A stretch of 64,000 nucleotides of DNA. It comes from Pseudooceanicola marinus (GTDB taxonomy: Bacteria > Pseudomonadota > Alphaproteobacteria > Rhodobacterales > Rhodobacteraceae). A program made the position numbers and the translations under genes. Positions 42,026 to 49,809 of this stretch are shown in pieces; position 1 is the first letter of the stretch, and every line of letters starts with the position of its first letter. The notes below the pieces were generated by a model, which made no database searches, was not told the origin of the DNA, and worked only from the letters and a program-made list of their open reading frames with translations. The stretch covers positions 124,001-188,000 of the forward strand of contig NZ_JAIVMC010000003.1 in assembly GCF_020177265.1 (NCBI RefSeq), written 5' to 3'.

Positions 42026-42754
42026 TTAGTTGGTCGGATCGCCGAAGACAGCGCCGGTGATGGCGGCGGTCACGGTGCTGGTGTTGATCGCGCCAGCTGC
42101 GGTGGTGCCGACTTCGCCGATCGAGCCGTTGCCGGAGAAGTTGATCGAGGCGGTGCCGGTGATCTCGCCGTTGTTGGCGGCGATCTGCTCGACGCTGATG
42201 CCGGTGCCGGCTGCCAGGGCGTAGTTGGCCGCGGAGTCGGTGGAGCTGGTGGCGGCCGAAGAGCTGCTGTCGATCGAGCCAGCCGTTTCGGTCAGGTCCA
42301 CGGTGCCGTTGTTGACAGCGCCCAGAGCGGTTGCCGAAACGTCACCAAGTGCAACGGTGGTTGCGCCGATTTCACCTGCGAAAGCACCTTCGGTGATGGT
42401 CGAGTTGTCTTCGTACCAGTCAACCGCCAGCGAGCCGGCGAAGGTCTCTGCGCCGCCCACACCATCGGCCGTGGTGCCTTCGACAGCGGCATTGCCAGCG
42501 GCATCCAGGATGTCGTTGGTGGTGTCGCTGAAATTGCCAGAGAGCGCGCCGCCGGCGGAGCCGTCAACGGTGATGTCGATGGAGCCGTCGATGGCTGCGT
42601 CATTGCCAGCGATCGAGCTGATCAGCGCCGAAACTTCTTCGTCGGTGTCTGCAATCAGGGTGTTGATGCTGGGGATCACCTGGGCGGAGCCCATGGTCGG
42701 CAGCATGGCGGTGGCGCCGAAGACGGCGGCAACAGCAAGTTTCTTGTGAAGCAT
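42026..42754 (-). CDS. secreted beta-repeat protein, possible HfaD-like surface anchor
   Basis: A 242-residue protein with a signal peptide (MLHKKLAVAAVFGATAMLPT, cleavage after GSAQ) and a strong GGAGGAAG ribosome site. The mature part is rich in Ala, Thr, Ser, Gly and Asn, acidic, with almost no Cys or Lys. Two copies of a motif, LGDVSATALGAVNNGTV (136-152) and IGEVGTTAAGAINTSTV (212-228), show internal repetition and predict beta strands. It is last in the lipoprotein-HfaA-HfaB cluster, the place HfaD holds in Caulobacter hfaABD. The HfaD label is inferred from position and composition; it could be another exported surface or curli-like substrate. Confidence 0.55.
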   Translation of the reverse strand: MLHKKLAVAAVFGATAMLPTMGSAQVIPSINTLIADTDEEVSALISSIAGNDAAIDGSIDITVDGSAGGALSGNFSDTTNDILDAAGNAAVEGTTADGVGGAETFAGSLAVDWYEDNSTITEGAFAGEIGATTVALGDVSATALGAVNNGTVDLTETAGSIDSSSSAATSSTDSAANYALAAGTGISVEQIAANNGEITGTASINFSGNGSIGEVGTTAAGAINTSTVTAAITGAVFGDPTN

Positions 42755-42856
42755 AATTGTCTTCCTCCAGAGTTGTTGGCCCTGCCACCTGAGGGCCTGA
42801 AATCAATTTCGGTGGCTTCCCCCGTCCCGTACCAGGCGTGGAAATCTGTCTGCCGA

Positions 42857-44248
42857 TCAGGCGTCTGAAAGCGTGGCGCTGTCGGCCGGCGTGGTGCCGA
42901 GCGCCTCTTCCGCGTCCTCCGTGGGCTTCAGTTTGCGATCGACGGCCCCGTGAACGGGGGCATTGCTGTGGACAACGGCCCGGGCGGGCAGTGCCTCGAT
43001 GTCAGTGGTTGCCGCGGGCCGGGGGACGGGCGCCGGATGCGGTGCGCGGGCCTCCTCTACGGTGTCCTCGGCGGGCGCCGGGTCTGCCTGGGGCAGGGGC
43101 GCTGCAACGGCGGCCGTCTCGGGCGTCGCCTCGGCGGTCGGGACCTCCGCAGGTGTGGCGCTGGCCGCGGTCCTCGGGGCCTCCGTGGCCGGGGCTGCCG
43201 CCGCCGGCGCGGCGGCCGCAACCTGCGCTTGGGCCTCCGTCTTGGCCTCTGCCGCGTTTGCATCGCCCGCCGGAGCGTCGGCGCCGGTCGCGGAGGCGGC
43301 CGCTTCCTCTGCGGCGGCGCGTTCCTCTGCGGCGGCGCGTTCCGCTTCGGCGGCGGCCTCTGCTTCTGCGGCGGCGGCATCGGCTGCGGCCTGGGCCGCC
43401 TCCATCTCCGCGTCGCGGGCATCCTGCAGCATGGCCAGTTGTTCGCCCGAGGTCTTGGCGCCACTCACGGCGCCCACGTCCTCGGCGATCAGGGCGCTGC
43501 ATTCCTCGTATTTCTCCGGCGGCATCAGCTGCGTCAGCAGTTCGTAGGTCGCCAGGTACAGCATCTGTCGCAGCGCCATGTTCAGCGCCTCGCGGCGCTG
43601 CACGCCCGCGTCCATGTTGACCAGGGTGGTGCCGAAGAAACGGTGCGTGAAGGCGCCCGTCTCATCCGAGAAGATCTGCTTCTGCAGCGGGATGTTGGCG
43701 ACGACCTGGCCGTTGGCGGCGTTGGTCACCGCCAGGTCCATGCCGACCAGGATCCGGTTCTGCCGATACTGCGGCCCGACCCCGCGCACGCCCAGGGACA
43801 TGCCGCCCCCGGGAATGAAATCCAGCGTGTTGACGCTGCCGCTGATGAACAGGTTCACCGGCATCTGCCCCTTGATGTCGCGCAGACCCCAGCGGGCCTC
43901 GGTCTGGGGGATGCCCATGGAGCGGCGGTTGACGATGGTCACACCGGATTTGAACAGGGCCGATTGCACGATGTCGGCCGCGCCCTGGCTGACGTACTTT
44001 CCGGCGCCGCCGTCGTTGTAGCTTTCACGCCCCGTCAGATCGGGGATCGGCCCGACACTGAAGGCCAGCTTGTTGGAAATCCGGTTGTCCAGGCAATGCA
44101 GGGCCTGGTCGATCGGGGTGACGACATCCTCGATCGGGGGGCCTTCGAGCAGGTCCAGGTTCTTGCTGGGCGGGGTGCAGGCGGCCAGGGCTACCAGCGC
44201 CGCAGCACCCGCGAGTTTCGAGAAGGGCAGGGCGGTCACAGTCAGCAC
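42857..44248 (-). CDS. hfaB: CsgG/HfaB-family outer-membrane secretion lipoprotein with long Ala/Pro-rich tail
   Basis: A 463-residue protein starting at a GTG. Lipobox ALAAC (Cys24) and the CsgG domain (about residues 30-255): GPIPDLTGRESYNDGGAGKY, RRSMGIPQTEAR, FISGSVNTLDF, YRQNRILVGMDLAVTNAANG and TLVNMDAGVQRREALNMALR. CsgG/HfaB proteins form nonameric outer-membrane channels that export curli subunits or holdfast anchor proteins. E. coli CsgG ends near residue 277, whereas this protein has an extra ~190 residues: a Glu/Ala coiled-coil (275-320) and a Pro/Ala tail (330-463). The start overlaps hfaA-like by 7 bases. CsgG assignment is secure; HfaB rests on context. Confidence 0.85.
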   Translation of the reverse strand: MLTVTALPFSKLAGAAALVALAACTPPSKNLDLLEGPPIEDVVTPIDQALHCLDNRISNKLAFSVGPIPDLTGRESYNDGGAGKYVSQGAADIVQSALFKSGVTIVNRRSMGIPQTEARWGLRDIKGQMPVNLFISGSVNTLDFIPGGGMSLGVRGVGPQYRQNRILVGMDLAVTNAANGQVVANIPLQKQIFSDETGAFTHRFFGTTLVNMDAGVQRREALNMALRQMLYLATYELLTQLMPPEKYEECSALIAEDVGAVSGAKTSGEQLAMLQDARDAEMEAAQAAADAAAAEAEAAAEAERAAAEERAAAEEAAASATGADAPAGDANAAEAKTEAQAQVAAAAPAAAAPATEAPRTAASATPAEVPTAEATPETAAVAAPLPQADPAPAEDTVEEARAPHPAPVPRPAATTDIEALPARAVVHSNAPVHGAVDRKLKPTEDAEEALGTTPADSATLSDA

Positions 44249-44730
44249 CCCGACGCACCGCCAACGGAAGAATTCCCGCTGGAGATGTCGAACCCGCTGG
44301 AGCTTCCGACGTTAATGCTGCCGTTCTGGCAGCCCTCGGAGGAGGAGGAGTTGTTGATATCGACGGAGTTGTTGCTTCCGTCAACATTCACCTCTGTGGT
44401 GGAATTGTTCACCGAGCCGACCGTGTAGGATTCGTTGCCGGAATTCTCCCCCGTTCGATAATCGATATCGGCATTGCTGCCGTCGCCGACGTAAACGTCA
44501 CCGACGGAACGATCATAGACCGTGGTGTTATTGTAGATATCCCCTCCGAAGGTCTCGTAATAGCCGGATTCCGCCCGCTTTATCAGGTCTGCCTGGCTGG
44601 TATTCGCCAGATTGCTGTTGGGCGTGGCGAAATTGTAGGAGCCGGTCCAGGAGGAGCCGGGGCTGGTCTGCGCCAGGCCTGTCTGGGGGATGCTCAGCAG
44701 CGCGAGCGTAATGGCGTGGGAGAGACGCAT
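44242..44730 (-). CDS. HfaA-like / curli-type secreted subunit
   Basis: A 162-residue protein with a signal peptide (MRLSHAITLALLSIPQTGLA). The mature chain is rich in Asn, Ser, Gly, Thr and Tyr with many Asn-Asn and Ser-Ser pairs (NNTTVYDRSVGDVYVGDGSN; VNVDGSNNSVDINNSSSSEG), the composition of HfaA and CsgA-type amyloid-forming subunits, and has two Cys near the C-terminus (EGCQNG, ASGC). It is directly upstream of and overlapping hfaB-like, as hfaA is. No regular CsgA repeat (SxxxxxQxGxxNxA) is visible, so HfaA-type anchor is the better reading. Confidence 0.6.
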   Translation of the reverse strand: MRLSHAITLALLSIPQTGLAQTSPGSSWTGSYNFATPNSNLANTSQADLIKRAESGYYETFGGDIYNNTTVYDRSVGDVYVGDGSNADIDYRTGENSGNESYTVGSVNNSTTEVNVDGSNNSVDINNSSSSEGCQNGSINVGSSSGFDISSGNSSVGGASGC

Positions 44731-44784
44731 GGAAAACTCCGGAATTGAAAGTGCACTGGTTGAACTGTGCGTCAGCCGGACGGA

Positions 44785-45288
44785 TCAATCCGTGCCGGAT
44801 GTCTCGTCACCCTCCGTCGCACCCGTCCCGCCGTTGCCCGCGGAAGAGGACTGATCCGCGGCGGAGGCGCCGGCCGAGGCGCCGCCCGGGCCTGCACTCG
44901 CGGTGCTGGACTCCCCGGTCCCGGTGTCGGAGGCACCGGCCTGGGCTCCACCGCTGCCGGCGCTGGCATTGCTTTGCTGCGTGTCGCCGGGATCCTGCGG
45001 ATCGGGGTCCTGGGGATCGGGATCTTGCGGATCAGGATCCTGAGGATCCGGGTCCTGCGGGTCCGGGTCTTGCGGGCCAGGGCCTTGCGGGTCGTCATCG
45101 GAGCCTTCGATCAGCACGGCGCTGGCCCCTGCCACCTCGCAGGTATCGCCCGCGATGAGCGGCTCCGCCAGGATCGGAGTCCCGGATTTGGTATACATCA
45201 CGGCTTGCGCGCGTTCGTCACAAGACATGCCTTTGGGCGCGCAGGCAGCCAGGGACAACCCGGCTCCCACCAGAAACAGGACTCTCAT
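44785..45288 (-). CDS. lipoprotein with DPDPQ tandem repeats
   Basis: A 167-residue putative lipoprotein: lipobox LAAC with Cys16 (MRVLFLVGAGLSLAACAPKG), a small folded N-terminal region with two more Cys (SCDERAQ, DTCEVAG), then six DPDPQ units (about residues 72-101) and a Ser/Ala/Gly/Thr-rich low-complexity tail. Such a stiff Pro-Asp rod could span or extend from the outer membrane. It is the first gene of the HfaA/HfaB/HfaD-like cluster, 54 bases before hfaA-like. Start 45288 follows GGGGGA. No family recognised. The repeat could vary in copy number between strains. Confidence 0.65.
   Translation of the reverse strand: MRVLFLVGAGLSLAACAPKGMSCDERAQAVMYTKSGTPILAEPLIAGDTCEVAGASAVLIEGSDDDPQGPGPQDPDPQDPDPQDPDPQDPDPQDPDPQDPGDTQQSNASAGSGGAQAGASDTGTGESSTASAGPGGASAGASAADQSSSAGNGGTGATEGDETSGTD
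44990..45085 (-). repeat. 15-base tandem repeat encoding DPDPQ
   Basis: About six 15-base units (GAYCCKGAYCCKCAR pattern on the minus strand) in the lipoprotein gene. The units differ mostly at third codon positions, so the peptide repeat is conserved by selection more than by recent duplication. Confidence 0.85.
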
Positions 45289-45385
45289 AAATTCCCCCAA
45301 TTCAATAGTAGACAGCCCGTCTCCCGACGCACCGCCGATCCGGCAGAGCTCCGTTCGGCAGATCGTGGAGCTTCACGCCATCTGC

Positions 45386-45414
45386 GGAATTCATACGCTT
45401 GCACGCTGAATTCC
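45386..45414. promoter_or_regulatory. 8-base inverted repeat GGAATTCA-N13-TGAATTCC
   Basis: GGAATTCA at 45386-45393 and TGAATTCC at 45407-45414; arm centres are 21 bases apart, two helical turns, as for a dimeric regulator. It lies about 100 bases upstream of the lipoprotein gene that opens the HfaB/CsgG cluster. Confidence 0.45.
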
Positions 45415-45420
45415 AACAAC

Positions 45421-45436
45421 ACCCCTAATAAGGGGT
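45421..45436. promoter_or_regulatory. ACCCCT-AATA-AGGGGT inverted repeat
   Basis: Perfect 6-base arms with a 4-base centre, 7 bases beyond the preceding inverted repeat. It is more likely a second operator than a terminator because no T-run follows on either strand. Confidence 0.4.
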
Positions 45437-46170
45437 ATTTGCACTTTTCGACGGTGGGCGATTTACCCGCTATTCATCTTCAGGGCGAGTTGTGTGCCGG
45501 GAATGTCGTCGTGGTCAGGCGCTCGTGAGGCGGACGCGACGAAAGCTCGTCTCATTCCTATTCTGGATGTTTGAATACAGGTATACAGTGATTTTCATAG
45601 AGAATGTTGTTGGACGTGACCGGTTTCTGCGTTTGAAAATGATGCGAGATTTTCTCGTTTAAGTTGTGTGGCGTAGGGTGGCGCAAAGTTCGAAACGAAA
45701 TCATTGCGATCAGCGCGGAGTGAAAGAATGAATCATCGGAAAGATGAGTGGTCCTGTCGGGAATATTCCGCCTGTATCGGTTAATAGAACCTGGGATCCA
45801 CTGCCCGGTCAGCTGGGGCTCCGGTCTTCGCCCCTCCCGGATGTCGCAGGGAATAAGGGCGGGGGACAAACACAGGCACCTTCGCCCTTGGACGGCAGCG
45901 GGCCGTGTCGGTGGGCGCATCCCGAGGGGGGCCGGGACACTGGAACGGGCAAACATCCATGCGGGGGTGCTCCCGGCGATGTCTGCGCGACGGGCGGTAC
46001 GCGTTTGTCTTCAGATCGAAGGCGACACGGCGGGTCATTTTCACTTTTCAGGCCATTGCGGGCGCGCCCGGCATGGCCCCGGTTCCGCCAGAACGAGGGC
46101 TCCTTCCGCGACGTGACCCCCCTGTCACCACGGCAGGCGCACAAAGCGATTTCAACTCTCCGCGCCACCG

Positions 46171-46178
46171 CCTAAGCT
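46171..46178 (+). promoter_or_regulatory. CCTAAGCT element before the FAD oxidase gene
   Basis: Lies 51 bases upstream of the start at 46229; third copy of the CCTARGCT core seen before genes at 4512 and 39571. Possible -10-type promoter element. Confidence 0.3.
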
Positions 46179-46228
46179 CCGCGCGGATTTGCCGGTACGA
46201 CCCGGCGCCGACGGGAAAGGGGCGCGTG

Positions 46229-47539
46229 ATGGACATCCTGACGATCAATGACCGGCCGGGGCAGTATCCGGCCAGCTGGTACGCCGCCACGGCGGAGGCA
46301 CCCGGCCTCTTCCCCCAGGCAGAGGGGGAGATCCGCACCGACGTCTGTGTCGTGGGCGGCGGCTTCTCCGGTCTCTCGGCGGCGCTGCACCTGGCCCGCC
46401 AGGGTCTTTCGGTGGTCCTGATCGAGGCCAACCGCCTGGGCGGGGGCGCCTCGGGACGCAATGGCGGGCAGGTTGGCACCGGCCAGCGCGTTGAACAGCC
46501 GGAACTGGAAAACCTGGTGGGGGAGGACAGGGCGCGCGAACTCTGGCAGCTTGGCCTCGACTCCGTCGACCTGGTGCGCGACCTGATCGCCGAAAGCGGC
46601 GAGGACTGCCAGCTGGCCCCCGGTATCCTGCATGCCGACCACCGTATCCGCTATACCCCCCATACCCGCGCCTTTGTCGATCACCTGCGCGACCGCTACG
46701 ATTACGACAAGATCCGCTTCCTCGACCGCGAGGCGGTGCAGGCGGAGGTTGGCTCGCCCGATTACGTCTCCGGCGCGCTGGACATGGGAGGCTTCCACGT
46801 TCACCCGCTGCGTTATGCTTTCGCCCTGGCGCGACTGGCGCAGGCGGCGGGGGTCACCCTGCACGAAGGGTCACGCATGACCGGGCTGACCCCCGGCGCG
46901 GGCGGCCAGCCCGCCCGGGTGACCACCGACCGCGCCAAGATCAGCGCCGACCACGTCGTTCTGGGTCTGAATGGCTATCACAACAACATCGCCGCGCCGC
47001 TGGCCCAGCGGGTGATGCCGATCAACAATTTCATCGCCGTCACCGAACCTTTGGGCGAGGGCGCGGCGCGGGCGCTGATCGCCAACAACCACGCCGTGGC
47101 CGACAGCCGTTTCGTCATCAACTACTTCCGCCTGTCGCCCGATGACCGCATGGTCTTCGGCGGCGGCGAAAGCTATGGCTACCGCTTTCCCGCCGATGTC
47201 GCTGCCAAGGTGCGTGGCCCGATGCTGCAGGTCTTTCCGCAGCTGAAGGAGGCCCGGATCGACTATGCCTGGGGCGGCACCCTGGGCATCACCATGTCCC
47301 GCCTGCCGCATTTCGACCGGCTGGGCGACAACGTGCTGTCGGTGGCGGGCTTCTCGGGGCATGGGGTGGCGATGGCGACGCTTGCGGGCCGCATGGCGGC
47401 GCAGGCCGTGGCGGGGCAGGCGGGGCAGTTCGACCTGATGGCGGGCTTGCCCACGGCGCCCTTCCCGGGGGGCAAGCGCTTGCGCTCGCCACTGCTGGCG
47501 CTGGCGATGCTGTGGTACGCGATGCGCGATCGGCTGTGA
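46229..47539 (+). CDS. FAD-dependent oxidoreductase, gamma-glutamylputrescine oxidase (PuuB/OrdL)-like
   Basis: A 436-residue DAO-family flavoprotein. It begins with the PuuB-type leader (QYPASWYAATAEAP) and the FAD motif VCVVGGGFSGLSAALHLARQ (about residues 37-56), followed by GGGASGRNGGQVGTGQ, which is where FAD is held in the PuuB/OrdL group. C-terminal SVAGFSGHGVAMATLAGRMA also fits. Length matches PuuB (about 426). Likely oxidation of a polyamine-derived or other secondary amine. It is 54 bases upstream of a GbuA-like ureohydrolase, consistent with amine/guanidine catabolism. Start 46229 has GGAAAGG upstream. Confidence 0.85.
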   Translation: MDILTINDRPGQYPASWYAATAEAPGLFPQAEGEIRTDVCVVGGGFSGLSAALHLARQGLSVVLIEANRLGGGASGRNGGQVGTGQRVEQPELENLVGEDRARELWQLGLDSVDLVRDLIAESGEDCQLAPGILHADHRIRYTPHTRAFVDHLRDRYDYDKIRFLDREAVQAEVGSPDYVSGALDMGGFHVHPLRYAFALARLAQAAGVTLHEGSRMTGLTPGAGGQPARVTTDRAKISADHVVLGLNGYHNNIAAPLAQRVMPINNFIAVTEPLGEGAARALIANNHAVADSRFVINYFRLSPDDRMVFGGGESYGYRFPADVAAKVRGPMLQVFPQLKEARIDYAWGGTLGITMSRLPHFDRLGDNVLSVAGFSGHGVAMATLAGRMAAQAVAGQAGQFDLMAGLPTAPFPGGKRLRSPLLALAMLWYAMRDRL

Positions 47540-47593
47540 CCCTTGCACCCCGGGGGCGCCCGCGAAAGGATGGGCGGCAAAGGGAGTGCGACG

Positions 47594-48535
47594 ATGACCG
47601 ACTACAACCAGCCGCTCGGCGGCAACGAGATGCCCCGTTTCGGCGGGCCGGCCACGATGATGCGCCTGCCTGCGGCGGATACGGCGGCGGGGCTGGATGC
47701 TGCCTTTGTCGGCATCCCGATGGACATCGGCACCTCCAACCGCCCTGGCACCCGCCTGGGCCCGCGCCAGATCCGCGACGAAAGCCGGATGCTGCGCCCC
47801 TACAACATGGCCACCGGCGCCGCGCCCTTCGAGCGGATGCAGGTGGCCGACCTGGGCGACGTTCCGATCAATACCTTCGACCTGAAGAAATCGGTGGAGA
47901 TCATCGCGAGCCATTACGCTGATATCCTGTCGCACGGCTGCATTCCCCTGACGCTGGGGGGCGATCATACGCTCACCTGGCCGATCCTGCGCGCCATGCG
48001 CGACCGCCATGGCCCCGTCGCCCTGATCCACGTCGATGCCCATGCGGACATCAACGACGAGATGTTCGGGGAAAAGGTCGCCCACGGCTGCCCCTTCCGC
48101 CGCGCCTGGGAGGAGGGCTGTCTGCAGAACGACAAGGTGTTCCAGATCGGGCTGCGCGGCACCGGCTATGCGCCCGAAGACTTCGACTGGGGCCGCGAGC
48201 GCGGCTGGCGCGTGGTGCAGGCGGAGGAGTGCTGGTGGAAATCCCTGACCCCGCTGATGGCCGAGATCCGCGAGGTGATCGGCGACACCCTCTGCTACCT
48301 CTCCTTCGACATCGACAGCCTGGACCCGGCCTTCGCCCCCGGCACGGGGACGGTGGAGCCCGGCGGGCTGACCACCTGGCAGGCGCTCGAAATCGTGCGC
48401 GGCTGCGCCGGTCTCAATCTCGTCGGCGGTGATCTGGTCGAGGTCTCGCCCCCCTATGATCCCACGGGTAATACCGCGCTGATCGGGGCCAATCTGCTCT
48501 ATGAGATGCTCTGCGTTCTGCCGGACAAGACGTGA
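47594..48535 (+). CDS. agmatinase-family ureohydrolase, guanidinobutyrase (GbuA)-like
   Basis: A 313-residue Mn-dependent ureohydrolase. Metal ligands are His125 (GGDHTL), Asp148, His150, Asp152 (HVDAHADIND) and Asp239, Asp241 (SFDIDSLDPAF). The stretches NDEMFGEKVAHGCPFRRAWE, VVQAEECWWKSLTPLMAE and the C-terminal ANLLYEMLCVLP match my recollection of guanidinobutyrase GbuA more than E. coli SpeB. Reaction then would be 4-guanidinobutyrate to GABA plus urea, with agmatinase or another guanidino substrate as alternatives. Start 47594 follows AAAGGGAG. Probably transcribed with the PuuB-like oxidase. Confidence 0.88.
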   Translation: MTDYNQPLGGNEMPRFGGPATMMRLPAADTAAGLDAAFVGIPMDIGTSNRPGTRLGPRQIRDESRMLRPYNMATGAAPFERMQVADLGDVPINTFDLKKSVEIIASHYADILSHGCIPLTLGGDHTLTWPILRAMRDRHGPVALIHVDAHADINDEMFGEKVAHGCPFRRAWEEGCLQNDKVFQIGLRGTGYAPEDFDWGRERGWRVVQAEECWWKSLTPLMAEIREVIGDTLCYLSFDIDSLDPAFAPGTGTVEPGGLTTWQALEIVRGCAGLNLVGGDLVEVSPPYDPTGNTALIGANLLYEMLCVLPDKT

Positions 48536-48602
48536 CCGCCGGGGCCGGGCCGTCGCGCCAGTTCGGCTTGCGGTGGTCCCCGCACCGGTGCATCTTCGCC
48601 CC

Positions 48603-48986
48603 ATGGCAGAGCCTTCCGACACCCCCGACAGCGCCCCGCGCCTTCGCATTCGCCTGTCCTACGGCGACGGTCAGGTGATGGGCCCCGGCAAGGCCGAACT
48701 GATGGAGGGCATCGCCCGCACCGGCTCCATCTCCGCTGCCGGTCGCGCCATGGGGATGAGCTACAAGCGCGCCTGGCAGCTGGTCGAGACGATGAATTCC
48801 ATGTTTTCCCAACCTCTTGTGTCCTCCTCGCGGGGGGGCGCGAAGGGCGGTGGCGCACATCTGACGGAGGCGGGCGAAGAGGTGTTGGCGGCCTATCGCG
48901 CGCTGGAAGAGGCCAGTCGCACCGCCGGCGCCCCGGCGCTGGCGCGGCTGGCCGCCCTGCGATCCGATATGTCCGGCGGAAAATAA
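48603..48986 (+). CDS. ModE-like molybdate-responsive regulator without MOP domain
   Basis: A 127-residue protein consisting of a single LysR-type winged HTH: RLSYGDGQVMGPGKAELMEG, IARTGSISAAGRAMGMSYKR and AWQLVETMNSMF are the ModE N-domain motifs, followed by GGGAHLTEAGEEVLAAYR. Full ModE has two C-terminal MOP/TOBE molybdate-binding domains that are missing here, so molybdate sensing must be indirect or through a partner. Such short ModE-like proteins are known in other bacteria. It lies 57 bases before modA with a perfect Mo-box in between; regulation of modABC is the natural role. Confidence 0.85.
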   Translation: MAEPSDTPDSAPRLRIRLSYGDGQVMGPGKAELMEGIARTGSISAAGRAMGMSYKRAWQLVETMNSMFSQPLVSSSRGGAKGGGAHLTEAGEEVLAAYRALEEASRTAGAPALARLAALRSDMSGGK

Positions 48987-49007
48987 CGCTTGGCACTTCG
49001 GGGGATT

Positions 49008-49033
49008 GCGTTATGTTTTGTGAAACATAACGC
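49008..49033. promoter_or_regulatory. Mo-box: perfect 11-base inverted repeat upstream of modA
   Basis: Arms GCGTTATGTTT (49008-49018) and AAACATAACGC (49023-49033) flank a 4-base TGTG centre. The sequence matches the alphaproteobacterial Mo-box type (CGTTAT...ATAACG). It ends 10 bases before the modA ATG, so a bound ModE-type regulator would block transcription start or translation-proximal elongation when molybdate is plentiful. Confidence 0.85.
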
Positions 49034-49043
49034 GGATTTCCCC

Positions 49044-49808
49044 ATGAAGACCTTTCGCCCCTTCCTTCTCTCGATTGCTTTCAGCGCCCTGGCCCTGACT
49101 GCCGCCGCGCAGGAGGTCACGCTTTTCGCCGCCGCTTCGCTGAAAACGGCCATGGACCAGCTCGAACCGGCCTTCGAGGAGGCCACCGGCGCCGACCTCC
49201 GCGTTTCCCTTGCCGGCTCCTCGGCGCTGGCCCGGCAGATTCAGCAGGGGGCGCCGGCGGATGTCTTCATCTCCGCCAACCCCGGCTGGATGGACCAGCT
49301 CGAAGCGGACGGGCTGATCATGCCTGAGACGCGCAGAGACCTTCTGGGCAACGACATCGTGCTTGTGGCCCACGACCCTGACGCCGCGCCGGTGTCGCTG
49401 AACGCTGACCTCGATCTGCCCGCGTTGCTGGGCGGTGCGCCGCTGGCCATGGCGCTGGTCGATGCGGTGCCCGCCGGCATCTATGGCCGCACCGCCCTGC
49501 AATCCCTGGGCCTGTGGGACAGCGTCGCCCCCCATGTGGCCCAGGCTGACAACGTCCGCGCGGCGCTCGCCCTCGTCGCCCTGGGGGAGGCGCCCCTGGG
49601 CGTCGTCTATGCCACCGATGCGGCCGCCGAACCGGATGTGACGGTGATCGGCACCTTCCCCAAGGGCAGCCACGACCCGATCCTCTATCCCGTTGCCGCG
49701 CTCGCAGACAGCGCCAACCCGCTGACGGCGGATCTGCTGGATTTCCTCTCCGGTCCCGAGGCCCGCGCGATCTTCGAGGGGCAGGGGTTCACCTGGGCGG
49801 CCGACTGA
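49044..49808 (+). CDS. modA: molybdate ABC transporter substrate-binding protein ModA
   Basis: A 254-residue periplasmic protein. A signal peptide (MKTFRPFLLSIAFSALALTA) precedes the mature QEVTLFAAASLKTAMDQLEP, the ModA start. The molybdate-binding Ser/Tyr-type motifs are visible in GSSALARQIQQGAPADVFIS and VPAGIYGRTAL. C-terminal FLSGPEARAIFEGQGF is diagnostic. Start 49044 is chosen over the longer frame from 48990, which would pass through the Mo-box. It heads modABC. Confidence 0.96.
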   Translation: MKTFRPFLLSIAFSALALTAAAQEVTLFAAASLKTAMDQLEPAFEEATGADLRVSLAGSSALARQIQQGAPADVFISANPGWMDQLEADGLIMPETRRDLLGNDIVLVAHDPDAAPVSLNADLDLPALLGGAPLAMALVDAVPAGIYGRTALQSLGLWDSVAPHVAQADNVRAALALVALGEAPLGVVYATDAAAEPDVTVIGTFPKGSHDPILYPVAALADSANPLTADLLDFLSGPEARAIFEGQGFTWAAD

Positions 49809-49809
49809 C

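Larger units (their letters stand above)
45289..46228. other. 940-base region without a convincing gene, AT-richer in 45400-45770
   Basis: Between the lipoprotein gene (minus) and the FAD oxidase gene (plus). The part 45400-45770 is distinctly AT-richer than the surroundings and holds two inverted repeats near the lipoprotein promoter. Several open frames cross 45750-46200 on both strands, but all have shadow-like Arg/Pro-rich products and no ribosome site. It may hold long promoters, a small RNA or a decayed gene. Confidence 0.5.

Noticed and set aside
42838-43620. 260-codon plus-strand Arg/Pro-rich frame opposite the CsgG tail
   Set aside because: It is the complement of the Ala/Glu/Pro-rich tail of the HfaB/CsgG gene.
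44990-45085. Short tandem repeats considered as a CRISPR or minisatellite outside a gene
   Set aside because: There are no spacers, units are 15 bases and in frame, encoding DPDPQ in a lipoprotein.
45421-45436. ACCCCT-AATA-AGGGGT considered as a terminator
   Set aside because: No T-run follows on either strand and it lies upstream of, not after, a gene.
45558-46168. Open frames of 76-143 codons in the 940-base gap
   Set aside because: No ribosome sites, Arg/Pro/Gly-biased products, mutually overlapping on both strands.
46871-48649. 592-codon minus-strand frame opposite the FAD oxidase and ureohydrolase
   Set aside because: Arg/His/Gly-rich, spans two real genes and their gap.
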